From JAAYJR01 sp964563975 (GTDB lineage Bacteria > Bacteroidota > Bacteroidia > Bacteroidales > Prolixibacteraceae), in assembly GCA_964563975.1 (NCBI GenBank), contig CAZLZJ010000001.1:1-64000 (forward strand): 64,000 nucleotides of DNA. The letters are read 5' to 3'. The notes beneath the pieces were generated by a model. It saw nothing but the letters and a program-made list of their open reading frames with translations. It made no database searches and was not told the DNA's origin. The position numbers were made by a program, and so were the translations under genes. How positions within the stretch are numbered: position 1 is the first letter of the stretch; every line of letters begins with the position of its first letter. Shown here in pieces: positions 16,976-26,506 of this stretch.

Positions 16976-19156
16976 TTAATACCACGGGATATATGAAACT
17001 TTTTTAACTATAACTCCTCCCTCTGTTTTTAATCTTACAAAATATACACCGGGTAAATTCCCGGACAGCTCTATCTGCACCTTCCTGCTATTCATCTTTA
17101 AATACTTGACCTTGACTGCCTGTCCCATAACATTAAATACACTGAGGTGCTTTAAATCTATATCTCTGTCTGCTTCAAAAGTAAAAATCCGTCCTGCGGG
17201 ATTGGGGTATACCCATGCATCCTGACCAATATTAACGAGCGGGGTGTCATTAACTGTAACATCAACATTGCAGGCAACCAGCTCCATCACATTTACCATT
17301 GAATAATTGCCGGTATTCTCATCTTTAAAGTCATACCAATGTCCATTTTCAAGAAAATAGAAAAAATTACTTTTCTCCGGTAGCCTTACCGACTGATAAA
17401 GAACAAAAGTGTCGGCAGGCTGAATACCTGTCAGCTCCACACCAACAAAAAAAATGTCTGCCGGTTCCACCCTCTTATCAAATTCTATGAAATTCATAGC
17501 CTCTGCATGCAAAGTGCTTATGCTTATTGTCTGTGAGTGAATAAGTTCTTCAGGTAAAACCCCTCCGTTATAAACCTTAACTGCAATTGTACTTTCCCCT
17601 CCCCTGCTCTTAACTTCAACTTTACCTACTCCAAGTGATATTCCGTAAAGCTGCTTATTGCCTGCTATTGAAAAACGTTCGGCAACAGTGGTTATGCCAG
17701 TACTGTTAGTACCTCCCCAATAACCTGCAAACTGCCCTGAATTCATGAGGGAGACATTTTCATGGTGGTCTTCATCATTAAGATTTGTAAAAGCCAGGCA
17801 AAGATCTTCTGCAATATTAAACCTCCTCCCATTTAAACTGTTTACTCCTGAATTTACAGGGTCGAGCCAGCATTTCAACTGCCGGGAAGAGTCAGTACGG
17901 AACTCCCATGCCAGATCAAAACGGGCAAAATAATCATTTACGGGGCTGCCACAATAGGCATCCCCACCGGTGAGGGTGCCGATCAAATTGTGCGAGCGGT
18001 CAAGCAACGGCCCTCCCGACGAGCCATTTTCCGTAACCCCCAGATCCCACTCGGCAACTTTCAAAAATCCGTTTTTAATATAACTGCTGCTGCCAATATC
18101 ATTAATGACAGGCTTATCATAATCGACAGAGATCTTTTTAAGGTGCCCCTGAGGGTGGTGGATACTGGCTGTTGAATCGGATATACTGCCTGAATTGTTC
18201 CAGCCTGCATAATATGGCCTGAATCGGGGAGGAGGAGCAAGAGTAAGTTCAACCAAAGCAAAATCAAGGCTGTCGCTGTATGCACGCATAAAAGCCCCTG
18301 AAATGGAGTTGGAAGGATCTCCTTCCAATACAGCACAGTAAGGGCTCTCATAATTAAAGGTAAACAGGGCTGTTTCCGGATTATTAAGCCTCCTGAAACA
18401 GTGTGCAGCCGTAAGAATATATGGTTTTTCTTCTTCTGAGGTGTTATTTACCAAGGTGCCCGTACAAATATCACTTCCCACAATAAAACGGCAAACTGCA
18501 TCTTTTACATCATTCCACTCCTTTGCAGCTTCGCAATTAACATCAATATGGCAACTCCCCGGCAGCCGTCCCGACGGCCGGTATTCATTAAGTTTCAATA
18601 TCCCCGTGAAATCATGATTAACCTGCCCTATTATAAAGTTAAATCTTTCGGCTAATCCTGCCGGAACCTCATACTGAACAGTGATCTCATCTCCGGGAAG
18701 AGGAGATACGGCAAATTTTCCAAATACTTTATTATTCAATGAGGTAAATGCCCCCAGACAAAACTCCTCTTTCCTGTTATAAAGAAAAAGGCGGACACCA
18801 TCGGGAAGGTGAAAATCTTCAAAAATTATATTAAGCGACAAAGCTCCTTTGGAATGTAACTTAAGAACCCACACATCATACCCGGCAATATCCGAAATCC
18901 ATAATCCTTCTGTTTCGGGCGAAATCTTAACATCAAAACTATGTGCAAAACGAAATGGCTTGAGAAAGGGCTCCTCTCTTCTCTCTTTCTCTGCCAATCT
19001 TCTTAATTCTGAGTTTACAACAGGTGGCATCTCTGCCACAGGTATGCCTTTGCTTTTAAGTACGGGTATCTTTAAAGGTATGCCGCCCCGGGAAATCTGT
19101 CCGGAAGAGCTTAAAACCGATAAAATTATTATTGATGCCAGAAAGAGCCAGCGCAT
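16976..19156 (-). CDS. Secreted trypsin-fold peptidase, lysyl-endopeptidase-like, with T9SS sorting domain
   Basis: The 726-residue protein has a signal peptide (about 1-19), a propeptide-like region to about 195, an S1-family peptidase domain and a C-terminal type A T9SS sorting domain (about 655-726, starting YPNPAGRIFTF and ending IVKKVSYIPWY). The triad is H251 (YILTAAHCF), D297 (SLDFALVEL) and S379 (NGSSGGPL). The pattern CTGTLVNN...PYILTAAHC, several paired cysteines and LDPVNSGVNSLNG resemble Achromobacter lyticus lysyl endopeptidase; cleavage specificity is not certain. Between them, about 450-640, is a jelly-roll-like region. It should be exported through T9SS to the surface or medium. 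It is the first gene of an operon with an ABC importer (4-base gap), suggesting a link between proteolysis and uptake. Confidence 0.9.
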   Translation of the reverse strand: MRWLFLASIIILSVLSSSGQISRGGIPLKIPVLKSKGIPVAEMPPVVNSELRRLAEKERREEPFLKPFRFAHSFDVKISPETEGLWISDIAGYDVWVLKLHSKGALSLNIIFEDFHLPDGVRLFLYNRKEEFCLGAFTSLNNKVFGKFAVSPLPGDEITVQYEVPAGLAERFNFIIGQVNHDFTGILKLNEYRPSGRLPGSCHIDVNCEAAKEWNDVKDAVCRFIVGSDICTGTLVNNTSEEEKPYILTAAHCFRRLNNPETALFTFNYESPYCAVLEGDPSNSISGAFMRAYSDSLDFALVELTLAPPPRFRPYYAGWNNSGSISDSTASIHHPQGHLKKISVDYDKPVINDIGSSSYIKNGFLKVAEWDLGVTENGSSGGPLLDRSHNLIGTLTGGDAYCGSPVNDYFARFDLAWEFRTDSSRQLKCWLDPVNSGVNSLNGRRFNIAEDLCLAFTNLNDEDHHENVSLMNSGQFAGYWGGTNSTGITTVAERFSIAGNKQLYGISLGVGKVEVKSRGGESTIAVKVYNGGVLPEELIHSQTISISTLHAEAMNFIEFDKRVEPADIFFVGVELTGIQPADTFVLYQSVRLPEKSNFFYFLENGHWYDFKDENTGNYSMVNVMELVACNVDVTVNDTPLVNIGQDAWVYPNPAGRIFTFEADRDIDLKHLSVFNVMGQAVKVKYLKMNSRKVQIELSGNLPGVYFVRLKTEGGVIVKKVSYIPWY

Positions 19157-19173
19157 ATAATCCTACTTTTTGC

Positions 19174-19181
19174 CAAAGTTA
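19174..19181 (-). promoter_or_regulatory. Possible -7 element for the protease/ABC-importer operon
   Basis: On the minus strand TAACTTTG matches TAnnTTTG exactly and lies 18 bases before the protease ATG at 19156, leaving a leader of about ten bases. No -33 TTTG is found at standard spacing. Confidence 0.35.
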
Positions 19182-19270
19182 ATATTTAATGTTAATCATA
19201 CTCTTTAAATTCAAAAGCTCAATTTTAATAATTTTTTGATTAATTTGTTTTCAAATAAAAAAAGTTTGGT

Positions 19271-19684
19271 ATGAAGGTTTTGGTAATGTATGCCGATGAG
19301 TTTGGTTATTCTCCTGCCCAAAAAAATCTTGAGAAAGCAGAAGAGGTTACTTCAGGTAAAGAATTCACTGACTGTATACTTGCATTTATACAGGTAGAGG
19401 AGAGCGATGAAGAGTTTGAGGTGAAAAGCAGAGAAAAAAAATTGGTAAACCACTTAAAATGGACTGCCCGTAAAAATAACTGTAAAAAAATAGTTCTCCA
19501 CTCATTTGCACATCTCTCTGATTCAAAAGCTTCGGCAGAATATACAAAAAAGCTTTTTGATCTGGCGGAAGCAAGACTTCAAAATGGCGGTTACAGCACT
19601 GCACAAACTCCATGGGGATATTTTCTGGACCTTAGCCTGAAAGCTCCGGGACATTCGTTGGCAAGGATCTGGGCTTCCCTTTAA
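19271..19684 (+). CDS. Free-standing threonyl-tRNA synthetase editing domain (archaeal type)
   Basis: The 137-residue protein matches, along its whole length, the N-terminal editing domain of archaeal threonyl-tRNA synthetase, which has a D-aminoacyl-tRNA deacylase-like fold and removes serine from Ser-tRNA(Thr). Landmarks are MKVLVMYADEFGYSP, EEVTSGKEFTDCILAFIQVE, KKIVLHSFAHLS and TPWGYFLDLSLKAPGHSLAR; the archaeal counterparts read YPYAHLS and PFGWYK...KGHPLSE. No synthetase domain is attached, and bacterial ThrRS normally has its own unrelated editing domain. It is therefore a candidate trans-editing factor, but activity is unproven. The gene is monocistronic, divergent from the protease operon and followed by a long AT-rich gap. 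Confidence 0.82.
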   Translation: MKVLVMYADEFGYSPAQKNLEKAEEVTSGKEFTDCILAFIQVEESDEEFEVKSREKKLVNHLKWTARKNNCKKIVLHSFAHLSDSKASAEYTKKLFDLAEARLQNGGYSTAQTPWGYFLDLSLKAPGHSLARIWASL

Positions 19685-20025
19685 AATATATAAACCGGTA
19701 CGGAAGTAATTCGAAATAAGTTAAATCATCTATTTCCCGGCAAAAGAATAAGATACAAGTTTTTACATATACAATTGAAAACTATTTATTTTGATCACAT
19801 AAAACAAGTATGATTAAAATCATATGCAAAAGGCCATATGATACCATATAATAACAATTAATTTTAATAATAATACACATATATATATGTATACAATAAA
19901 GGTAATTTGTTGCTTTGAAATTAGTCTGTTTTTAAAAAAACAGTTACCTTTACTTTGCTCTTTTATGGATTTAAATAAAATACAGAATTTCTGATTAAGC
20001 ATAATTTATCTTAAATTAAGGAAGT
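19685..20025. other. AT-rich intergenic region before the hybrid kinase
   Basis: These 341 bases hold no convincing gene. They contain a short perfect palindrome CATATATATATG near 19878-19889 and a hairpin CTGTTTTT/AAAAACAG at 19926-19943. TTTG at 19914 and a partial -7-like TACCTTTA at 19945 are too far apart for a consensus promoter. The kinase promoter was not identified. Confidence 0.4.
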
Positions 20026-22692
20026 ATGGATTATAAATGTATTTTAAACACTCTTCCGATCCGCCATTATATTATTGATTCAAAAAATCAAACTATTGTT
20101 CAAACCAATGATCCTGCAATTAAAAATTCTGAAACGCCTACATTGGAAGAAGTATTTATTAAGGAGGCGGGATATAAAGAAATTACCGGCAGATGCTTAT
20201 TGCAAATATTGTCAAATCCTTTCCCGGAATCCGAATTTGTAGTGCAGGGAAAAAACGGCGAAACAAATAAATTTTTTAAGGTTACGGCAAAAAACCTGAA
20301 AGAAAATTATATAGCTGCTGCTTTTACTGACATTTCAAATGAAATTGCCAATGTTTACGAGAGAAGAAACTTTAACCTGATAATGGAACAGGCAGAAAAA
20401 TTAGCCTATTTAGGCGCCTGGGAGTTAGACCTGCAAACAAAATCAATTAAAATAACTAAAGGATTTCAAAAAATTTATAAAATCAATGTGGAAAATGATA
20501 CTATTCCTGTAAAAGAGATCAGAAAATTTGCGCTTCCTGAATATTACGAACTTATTGATAAATCATTAAATAATTTAATTCTCTTTAATGAACCTTTCAA
20601 TATTCAAGTAAAAATCAAAAGAAACAATGATGGTCAGATAAGAGACATTAAAGCTTCAGCTAAATTTGACAAAGAAAAAAACAAGGTTTTTGGAATAAGC
20701 AAGGATATCACCGATAAGGTAAGGTCAAGGAATACATTATTGGAAAGTTACCACGATTTAAGCCTGGCACAGCATATTGCCAATATCGGAAACTGGAAAT
20801 ATAACCCTGAAAATAATGAAATCCAATGGTCTGAACAAGTTTTAAATATTTTTGAATCAAAAGATGCAAAAACATCTCAAAATTTGCAGGATTTTTTCAA
20901 CAATAGGCAATGCCAGTCAGAACAGTTAAATAGATTTAGAACAGATTTTTACAATTCAATAAAAACAGGAGCACCATTTAGCGGACAGTTTCACATTATA
21001 CTAAAAAATAAAAAAGAAAAATGGATTGAAATTATTTGTAAACCCGATAAGGTGAAAACATATAAAGGATTCATTTTAAGAGGAACGGTGCAGGATATTA
21101 CTCAAAGTAAAAAAATGGAGATTGAGCTGGCCAATGCTAATAATCTATTGAACACCATGATTCAAAATCTACCCGATGCCATCTATTTAAAAGATAATGA
21201 TTACCGTAAAGTTATTACCAATGAAGCGGATATTAAAAATTGCGGAGCAAATTCGGCTGATGAAATCATAGGCAAAACAGACTTTGATATTTTTCCCCGG
21301 AAATTTGCCAAAAAATTTCATAAAGATGACAAAAGAGTTATTGAAAATGGAGAAAAGATAGTAAAACGGGAAGAAAAACTCCCGGGAAATCCGCCCCGCT
21401 GGCTTTTAACAACCAAAATACCTTTAAAAAATGAAAAAGGAGAAGTAGAAGGATTGATTGGTGTTGGGCATGACATTACCCTTCGAAAAAAAATAATGGA
21501 CGAACTTAAAGAAGCCAAACAGAAAGCAGAAGAAAGTGACAAGCTCAAATCGCTCTTTTTAGCTAATATGAGTCATGAAATCCGAACACCCTTAAATGCT
21601 ATTCTTGGTTTTTCAAATATTATTGTTTCTGATAAAATTTCAGGCGAAAAACTAAATTATTTTGGTGAAATTATTGAAAAATCGGGCCGCAGGTTAACAG
21701 CTATTATTGATGATATTATTGATATTTCACTTATTCAGTCAAACCAAATTAAAATTAACTACTCACTTTTCAATATAAATTCACTATTTGACGAACTATT
21801 CCAGATATTAAAAAAAGAAAAAGAGGAAAAACTAAATATAATTGATTTTGGTGTAGCTTATTGTAATTATACTGATTGTAAATTTATAAATTCTGATAAA
21901 AACCGCATTTTTCAAATCCTTCGGAATTTACTTGATAATGCATTTAAATTTACGGAATCGGGTCATATCAGGTTTGGCTGCAGCCATGGATGTTCAGAAG
22001 ACAATGTTGAGATTTTTGTTGAAGATACAGGAATAGGAATTACAAAAAAGGAAGCAAAAATAATTTTTAATCCTTTCAGACAAATAGATGAAGGCTATTC
22101 GGGGCCCAGCAAAGGCAACGGCTTAGGATTAGCCATAGTTTCAGGAATCGTTGAACGTCTTGAAGGAAAAATATGGCTGAAATCAATCCCCGGAAAAGGA
22201 TCTACTTTTTTCATATCGATCCCCCGGCGATTATTTGAAAATAGTTCTGATCAAATTTTCCGGGAAGAAAAACAGAAAACTTTACCGGTGCAAAATGATG
22301 ACATCAATATAAAAGAGGCTGCGGATAAAAAAAGAGTTGTCTCTTTTGAAGATGACCCTGCAAGTATTGAATATCTTAAAAATGTTGTTTCTTTGATTGG
22401 GTATGAAATGATAAATTTTGATTTTGCTCCCGATGGTATCGATTTTCTTCGTAAAAATCATGCCGATTTAGTTTTAATGGATGTACGTATGCCGGAAATG
22501 AACGGCTTTGAAGCTACCAAAATAATTAAAGCAGAGTTCCCGGATTTGCCGGTTATAATTCAAACGGCATATGCTATGAAGGGAGATAAGGAAAAGGCTA
22601 TTCAGTCGGGAAGCGATGATTATCTGTCAAAGCCTGTCCCCTACGATATTTTAAAAGAAAAAATAAATTATTATCTCAATCAAAAAAAGTAA
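20026..22692 (+). CDS. Cytoplasmic hybrid sensor histidine kinase with PAS domains and receiver
   Basis: The 888-residue protein has no transmembrane segment. It appears to hold a degenerate N-terminal sensory region (1-115), three PAS/PAC units (about 120-230, 245-365 and 375-495, each ending in a DIT or DIS block), a HisKA domain with SHEIRTPLNAILGFS (phosphorylated H517), an HATPase domain (N box RNLLDNAFKFTESG, DTGIGI, GNGLGLAIVSG) and a C-terminal receiver with D819 in LMDVRMPEMNG and the conserved Lys in YLSKPVPYD. It would autophosphorylate in response to a cytoplasmic signal and pass phosphate to its own receiver. No output regulator is adjacent, so its target is unknown. The first codons are ATG-Asp-Tyr at 20026. 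Confidence 0.93.
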   Translation: MDYKCILNTLPIRHYIIDSKNQTIVQTNDPAIKNSETPTLEEVFIKEAGYKEITGRCLLQILSNPFPESEFVVQGKNGETNKFFKVTAKNLKENYIAAAFTDISNEIANVYERRNFNLIMEQAEKLAYLGAWELDLQTKSIKITKGFQKIYKINVENDTIPVKEIRKFALPEYYELIDKSLNNLILFNEPFNIQVKIKRNNDGQIRDIKASAKFDKEKNKVFGISKDITDKVRSRNTLLESYHDLSLAQHIANIGNWKYNPENNEIQWSEQVLNIFESKDAKTSQNLQDFFNNRQCQSEQLNRFRTDFYNSIKTGAPFSGQFHIILKNKKEKWIEIICKPDKVKTYKGFILRGTVQDITQSKKMEIELANANNLLNTMIQNLPDAIYLKDNDYRKVITNEADIKNCGANSADEIIGKTDFDIFPRKFAKKFHKDDKRVIENGEKIVKREEKLPGNPPRWLLTTKIPLKNEKGEVEGLIGVGHDITLRKKIMDELKEAKQKAEESDKLKSLFLANMSHEIRTPLNAILGFSNIIVSDKISGEKLNYFGEIIEKSGRRLTAIIDDIIDISLIQSNQIKINYSLFNINSLFDELFQILKKEKEEKLNIIDFGVAYCNYTDCKFINSDKNRIFQILRNLLDNAFKFTESGHIRFGCSHGCSEDNVEIFVEDTGIGITKKEAKIIFNPFRQIDEGYSGPSKGNGLGLAIVSGIVERLEGKIWLKSIPGKGSTFFISIPRRLFENSSDQIFREEKQKTLPVQNDDINIKEAADKKRVVSFEDDPASIEYLKNVVSLIGYEMINFDFAPDGIDFLRKNHADLVLMDVRMPEMNGFEATKIIKAEFPDLPVIIQTAYAMKGDKEKAIQSGSDDYLSKPVPYDILKEKINYYLNQKK

Positions 22693-22713
22693 ATTCCAAT
22701 TAAAATAATATAA

Positions 22714-23157
22714 TTATCTTATCCTGTCTATGCTGCGTATCAGAGCTTCATCTTTACCAATCGCCCTGATAGCCAGATAGTCAAATAATGCTGCCACAAG
22801 AGGCATGACCATGGGAATTTTAAATATTACATTAATCCTGTCAAATCCGGCATATAAAAAATAAAACATCAAACCGATCAGGCCGATAAGCAGGATAATG
22901 GTAAATGTAAGCAGCCTTATCTGAAGAATACGTTTTTTATATAGAAATATTACTACAAGGTGCAAGATTGTGATCAGCCCTATAAAAATCGTTATCGGCA
23001 ATCCGTTAAAAATTACCTCTTCACCGCCGGCTATACCTTTGGCGCTAAAGATAAAATAATCTCCACCCGATGCAATTTCAGCAAATTTGGTTTTCAGCAT
23101 TAATGCTGTCAGCATTGCTGCAATAAAAATAAATAAAGATTGTATTCTTTGAATCAT
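22714..23157 (-). CDS. DUF4293 family membrane protein
   Basis: The 147-residue protein starts MIQRIQSLFIFIAA, the signature of the DUF4293 family found in Bacteroidota, and has four hydrophobic segments. Its function is unknown. The C-terminus (DYLAIRAIGKDEALIRSIDRIR) is also typical, with a charged cytoplasmic tail. It lies 60 bases after the AddA-like gene on the same strand but has a perfect minus-strand -7 element, TAATTTTG (23182-23175), about 18 bases before its ATG, so it can be transcribed alone. It is convergent with the hybrid kinase. Confidence 0.88.
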   Translation of the reverse strand: MIQRIQSLFIFIAAMLTALMLKTKFAEIASGGDYFIFSAKGIAGGEEVIFNGLPITIFIGLITILHLVVIFLYKKRILQIRLLTFTIILLIGLIGLMFYFLYAGFDRINVIFKIPMVMPLVAALFDYLAIRAIGKDEALIRSIDRIR

Positions 23158-23217
23158 AATATAAAAATATGATGCAAAATTATAAAATATTTGATTAGTC
23201 CCGTTGCTGAGCCTTTT

Positions 23218-26200
23218 TTACCATACGCCCACTTTATCCACTTCATTAAGATTGAGATACCAAATATATCCATCAACCTGTTCAAAACCGCACTTTTTTA
23301 AAGTGATGGCATAGCGGCTTATCTGCCCGGAATACTTTTTACCCATTTTTTCTCCCCACTTATAGTCAACAACAGTTACTTTTCTCCCCTTTATCATTAT
23401 TCGGTCAGGCCTTAGTATCTCCTTCCCGGTAAGCAGGTTTCTTTCATTCAATACTTCATAATTACCGCTGAACCAATCTTTTATCAAAGGATTGGCCAAT
23501 CCTTCCTCAAATATGGCAATTAACCGTTTCCGCTCATCTTCATTAATTTTCCCCTCTGCAAGTGCCATATCGCAGGATAGTTTAAAATCGTCCGGCTGCT
23601 CAACACCTGCAAGAATATCATGAATCAGTTTTCCCCTGTTTTTTGCAGATCTGTTTACTCCCTCATCAACTATAAAATCTTCACTATCCATCCTCAGGCG
23701 GATTCTTTCCCGGTAATCATAATAATGATATTTCTCCGGCCATCCGGGCTCTGCTGCCTCACTTTTACCTGCCGGCAAAGGGAGAGTGCCAAACCGGAAC
23801 AGAACCTCTTCCTCATCCCAACAACCTGCATACCTGCTTTCTTTGGCCATCCTGTCGAGCGCACATACCAAAAGGGAATTAAATGAAGATGCCCGTCCGG
23901 GCAGCTCACTTCGATCCCTCTTTTCACAAGGATCTTTGCAATTAACAAAAAGAGCCGACTTGGCGCGGGTAAATGCTACATAAACTAAGTTAAGGTTATC
24001 AATATGGCTTTGAGCTTTCTCTTCAATATAATCATTGCTGAACACTGTTTTTAAAAGTTTTTTCCCTGCCTTAACCGGTACTAATGGGAAGCGGTTAAAC
24101 GGGCTGATAGCGGTGTGACACCAAAGTACCGGCGCCTTGTTGAAAGGCCATGAGGTATCCCAGTTGAAAAAAGGCAGCAAAACTGCATCAAACTCTAACC
24201 CTTTAGCTTTATGGACAGTAAGCAATCTTATTGCATCCATATCCCGGCTGATATTAACAGAAACTTTATATCCTTCTTCATTCCACCATAACAACAGGTT
24301 GGACATATCATTTGAAAATGTTGTCTTATCTTCGGAAACCTTATCAATAAGGGTTTGTATAAACGGTATTTCAGACTTCAAAGAAAAAAGCCCCAAAGAG
24401 TTACATACTTCAGCCACAATTTCACCGGGCGACAGAAATAACAGCTTATCTTTCAGCCCGCCAATTATTGCGCCAAGCTCTAAATCAAAAAGAGTACCGG
24501 TATTCTCTGCGGTGATATCTTCATCTCTATATTTTTCATTCACATTTCCGGCTTTCAAAAAAGAACCTGACTTTTTCAATTGCGGCCTGAGCCATGAAAG
24601 CCAAAAATGGAGAAGCGCCGTTTGGGTTATCTTATCGTCAGGGTCAACCAACAGGCTTATGGTGAGCATTACCATATTAACTCCTTTGGAGACGGAAAGG
24701 AACAGCGACTCCCCGGAAATAATCGAAAAATTATATTTATCACTCCCCGGCTCTCCTGAAAGAGCCAGAAATCTTTCAATAATCCGGCGACCTTCTTCAT
24801 TTCTTCTGATAAGAATAGCTGTATCTGAAGCCTCAATACCCTGATCCTGCAAATATTTCACCTGTTCAATCAAGATATCAACAGAGCTTTCGTAAAAATC
24901 TTCATCAGGTAATAACCTTACTTCAACCATACCGCTGATCTCATTCGAACTGCTCCCCGGCTGTTGAATAAAATTACTGTATATATGAGCAAATCTTTTT
25001 TTATATTTTTCCTCTTCCGGTTCACTAAACAGGTACTCCCCGAACAGTTGCTTAAGATGACCGGTTAGCGAATTATTAAAATCAATGATATTTTTCCTGC
25101 TCCTCCAATTTTTATCAAGGGGGATCTCCACAGGAGGAAAATTTGGAAAATCAGAATTTATTCTGAAAGCAAGAATATTCCAGTTACTGTTGCGCCACCG
25201 GTAAATCGACTGCTTAACATCTCCTGCTACCAATGCAGAGTTTCCTTCAGCCAAGGCATTAGCCACAAGTGGTTTAAAGTTATTCCACTGAAGGGCAGAG
25301 GTGTCCTGAAACTCATCAAGAATAAAATGCTTAAACCAATTGCCTGTTTTTTCATAAATAAACGGTGTATCGGTATCACCTATAATCTTGCTTAACAGAA
25401 GATTGGAATCTGAAATTTGTAAAATTCCCTTTTCATGTAAAATATTTTTAATCTCCTCTCTCAGATCAGCCAATATTCCCAGTACTCTTATATTACTCAA
25501 CACCTCTTTGGCAGCAAGATACTTTGCTTCATTATCTTCACGATACTTTAAAATTTCCAAAAGCAATGGCCTTAGGCGCGTTTCAACAATATTAAAAATC
25601 TCTCTTTTCTTTTTGCTTGTTACGGTATACCATCGTTCGGAATCTTCCGCACAAGCTTTTACACTCTTTGTTATTTCAGGCAACTCCCCTGCTTCCAACT
25701 TAACAAACATATTGGCAATTCCCCTGCTTTTACCGGAAAAATCGTCTGTAATAAATCCTCCCGCAGCAATAATATCAACACCTTTTTTCCCTTTCCCTCT
25801 CAGCTCTTTATCAAAAAGCTTAATCTCCCTCTGCAACTCCTTACGCAATCCCTCAAGATTATTACGAGTATACCCGGAATCTTTACCTTCAGGAAAAAAT
25901 ATTTGAAACTTCTCTTTAAAGAGCTCATTGCCAAGGCTTCTTATATCGTTTTCAATCTTATGACTATAGCTATCCCTGATCTTCTCTTTACTGAACTCAA
26001 CCAACCATTTACGCAAATGGTTATCGGTACCTATACGCGACAACAATCTGTCTGTTGCTTCCCTGAGAATGGGATCATCTTCCATTCCAAGAGTATATTG
26101 GGGAGAAACCCCGGTTTCACGATTGAAAGCCCTGATAATGCGCTGGGTAAATGAATCAATGGTGTTAACAGAAAATCTGCCGTAATCATGTAGAATATTT

Positions 26201-26472
26201 TTCAGTACCTCTCCTGCCCTCTTTCTGATTTTGTCTGCATCAAGTTTTAAAAAATCCTGAAGCATCTCCATATATGGGGATTCCCTCTGATCTGAAAGTA
26301 AAAAAAGCTGATTGAGAATTCTTATCTTCATCTCATTAGCTGCTTTATTGGTAAAGGTGACAGCTAAAATATGCCGGTAGTTTAAGGGATTACCCACAAT
26401 CAGTTTAAGATATTCAAAAACAAGATTAAATGTTTTACCTGAACCTGCCGAAGCTTTATATACAATTAGCAT
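23218..26472 (-). CDS. AddA/RecB-like UvrD-family helicase-nuclease
   Basis: The 1084-residue protein is a superfamily 1 helicase with a C-terminal PD-(D/E)XK nuclease domain, the AddA plan for processing DNA double-strand ends before RecA loading. Visible motifs: Walker A KASAGSGKTFNL at the very N-terminus, VTFTNKAANEMK (motif Ia), LDEFQDTSALQW (motif II, about 388), AGDVKQSIYRWRNSN (motif III), LLTVHKAKGLEFDAVLLPFF (motif V), LVYVAFTRAK (motif VI) and the nuclease core RPDRIM...VVDYKWGE. An AddB-like partner is often adjacent in Bacteroidota but is not here; the next upstream gene encodes a small outer-membrane protein. Full length, with no frameshift. Confidence 0.92.
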   Translation of the reverse strand: MLIVYKASAGSGKTFNLVFEYLKLIVGNPLNYRHILAVTFTNKAANEMKIRILNQLFLLSDQRESPYMEMLQDFLKLDADKIRKRAGEVLKNILHDYGRFSVNTIDSFTQRIIRAFNRETGVSPQYTLGMEDDPILREATDRLLSRIGTDNHLRKWLVEFSKEKIRDSYSHKIENDIRSLGNELFKEKFQIFFPEGKDSGYTRNNLEGLRKELQREIKLFDKELRGKGKKGVDIIAAGGFITDDFSGKSRGIANMFVKLEAGELPEITKSVKACAEDSERWYTVTSKKKREIFNIVETRLRPLLLEILKYREDNEAKYLAAKEVLSNIRVLGILADLREEIKNILHEKGILQISDSNLLLSKIIGDTDTPFIYEKTGNWFKHFILDEFQDTSALQWNNFKPLVANALAEGNSALVAGDVKQSIYRWRNSNWNILAFRINSDFPNFPPVEIPLDKNWRSRKNIIDFNNSLTGHLKQLFGEYLFSEPEEEKYKKRFAHIYSNFIQQPGSSSNEISGMVEVRLLPDEDFYESSVDILIEQVKYLQDQGIEASDTAILIRRNEEGRRIIERFLALSGEPGSDKYNFSIISGESLFLSVSKGVNMVMLTISLLVDPDDKITQTALLHFWLSWLRPQLKKSGSFLKAGNVNEKYRDEDITAENTGTLFDLELGAIIGGLKDKLLFLSPGEIVAEVCNSLGLFSLKSEIPFIQTLIDKVSEDKTTFSNDMSNLLLWWNEEGYKVSVNISRDMDAIRLLTVHKAKGLEFDAVLLPFFNWDTSWPFNKAPVLWCHTAISPFNRFPLVPVKAGKKLLKTVFSNDYIEEKAQSHIDNLNLVYVAFTRAKSALFVNCKDPCEKRDRSELPGRASSFNSLLVCALDRMAKESRYAGCWDEEEVLFRFGTLPLPAGKSEAAEPGWPEKYHYYDYRERIRLRMDSEDFIVDEGVNRSAKNRGKLIHDILAGVEQPDDFKLSCDMALAEGKINEDERKRLIAIFEEGLANPLIKDWFSGNYEVLNERNLLTGKEILRPDRIMIKGRKVTVVDYKWGEKMGKKYSGQISRYAITLKKCGFEQVDGYIWYLNLNEVDKVGVW

Positions 26473-26506
26473 AGTAATATCAAATAAAAAACAGCTTTCA
26501 TTTACG

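Noticed and set aside
19157..19270. Cobalamin riboswitch before the protease/ABC-importer operon
   Set aside because: The intergenic space is only 114 bases, shorter than a cobalamin riboswitch, and no B12-box-like sequence was seen.
24137..24844. A 235-codon open frame on the plus strand inside the AddA-like gene
   Set aside because: It is antisense to a well-conserved helicase with all motifs on the minus strand, and its translation is rich in Ser with no recognisable domain.
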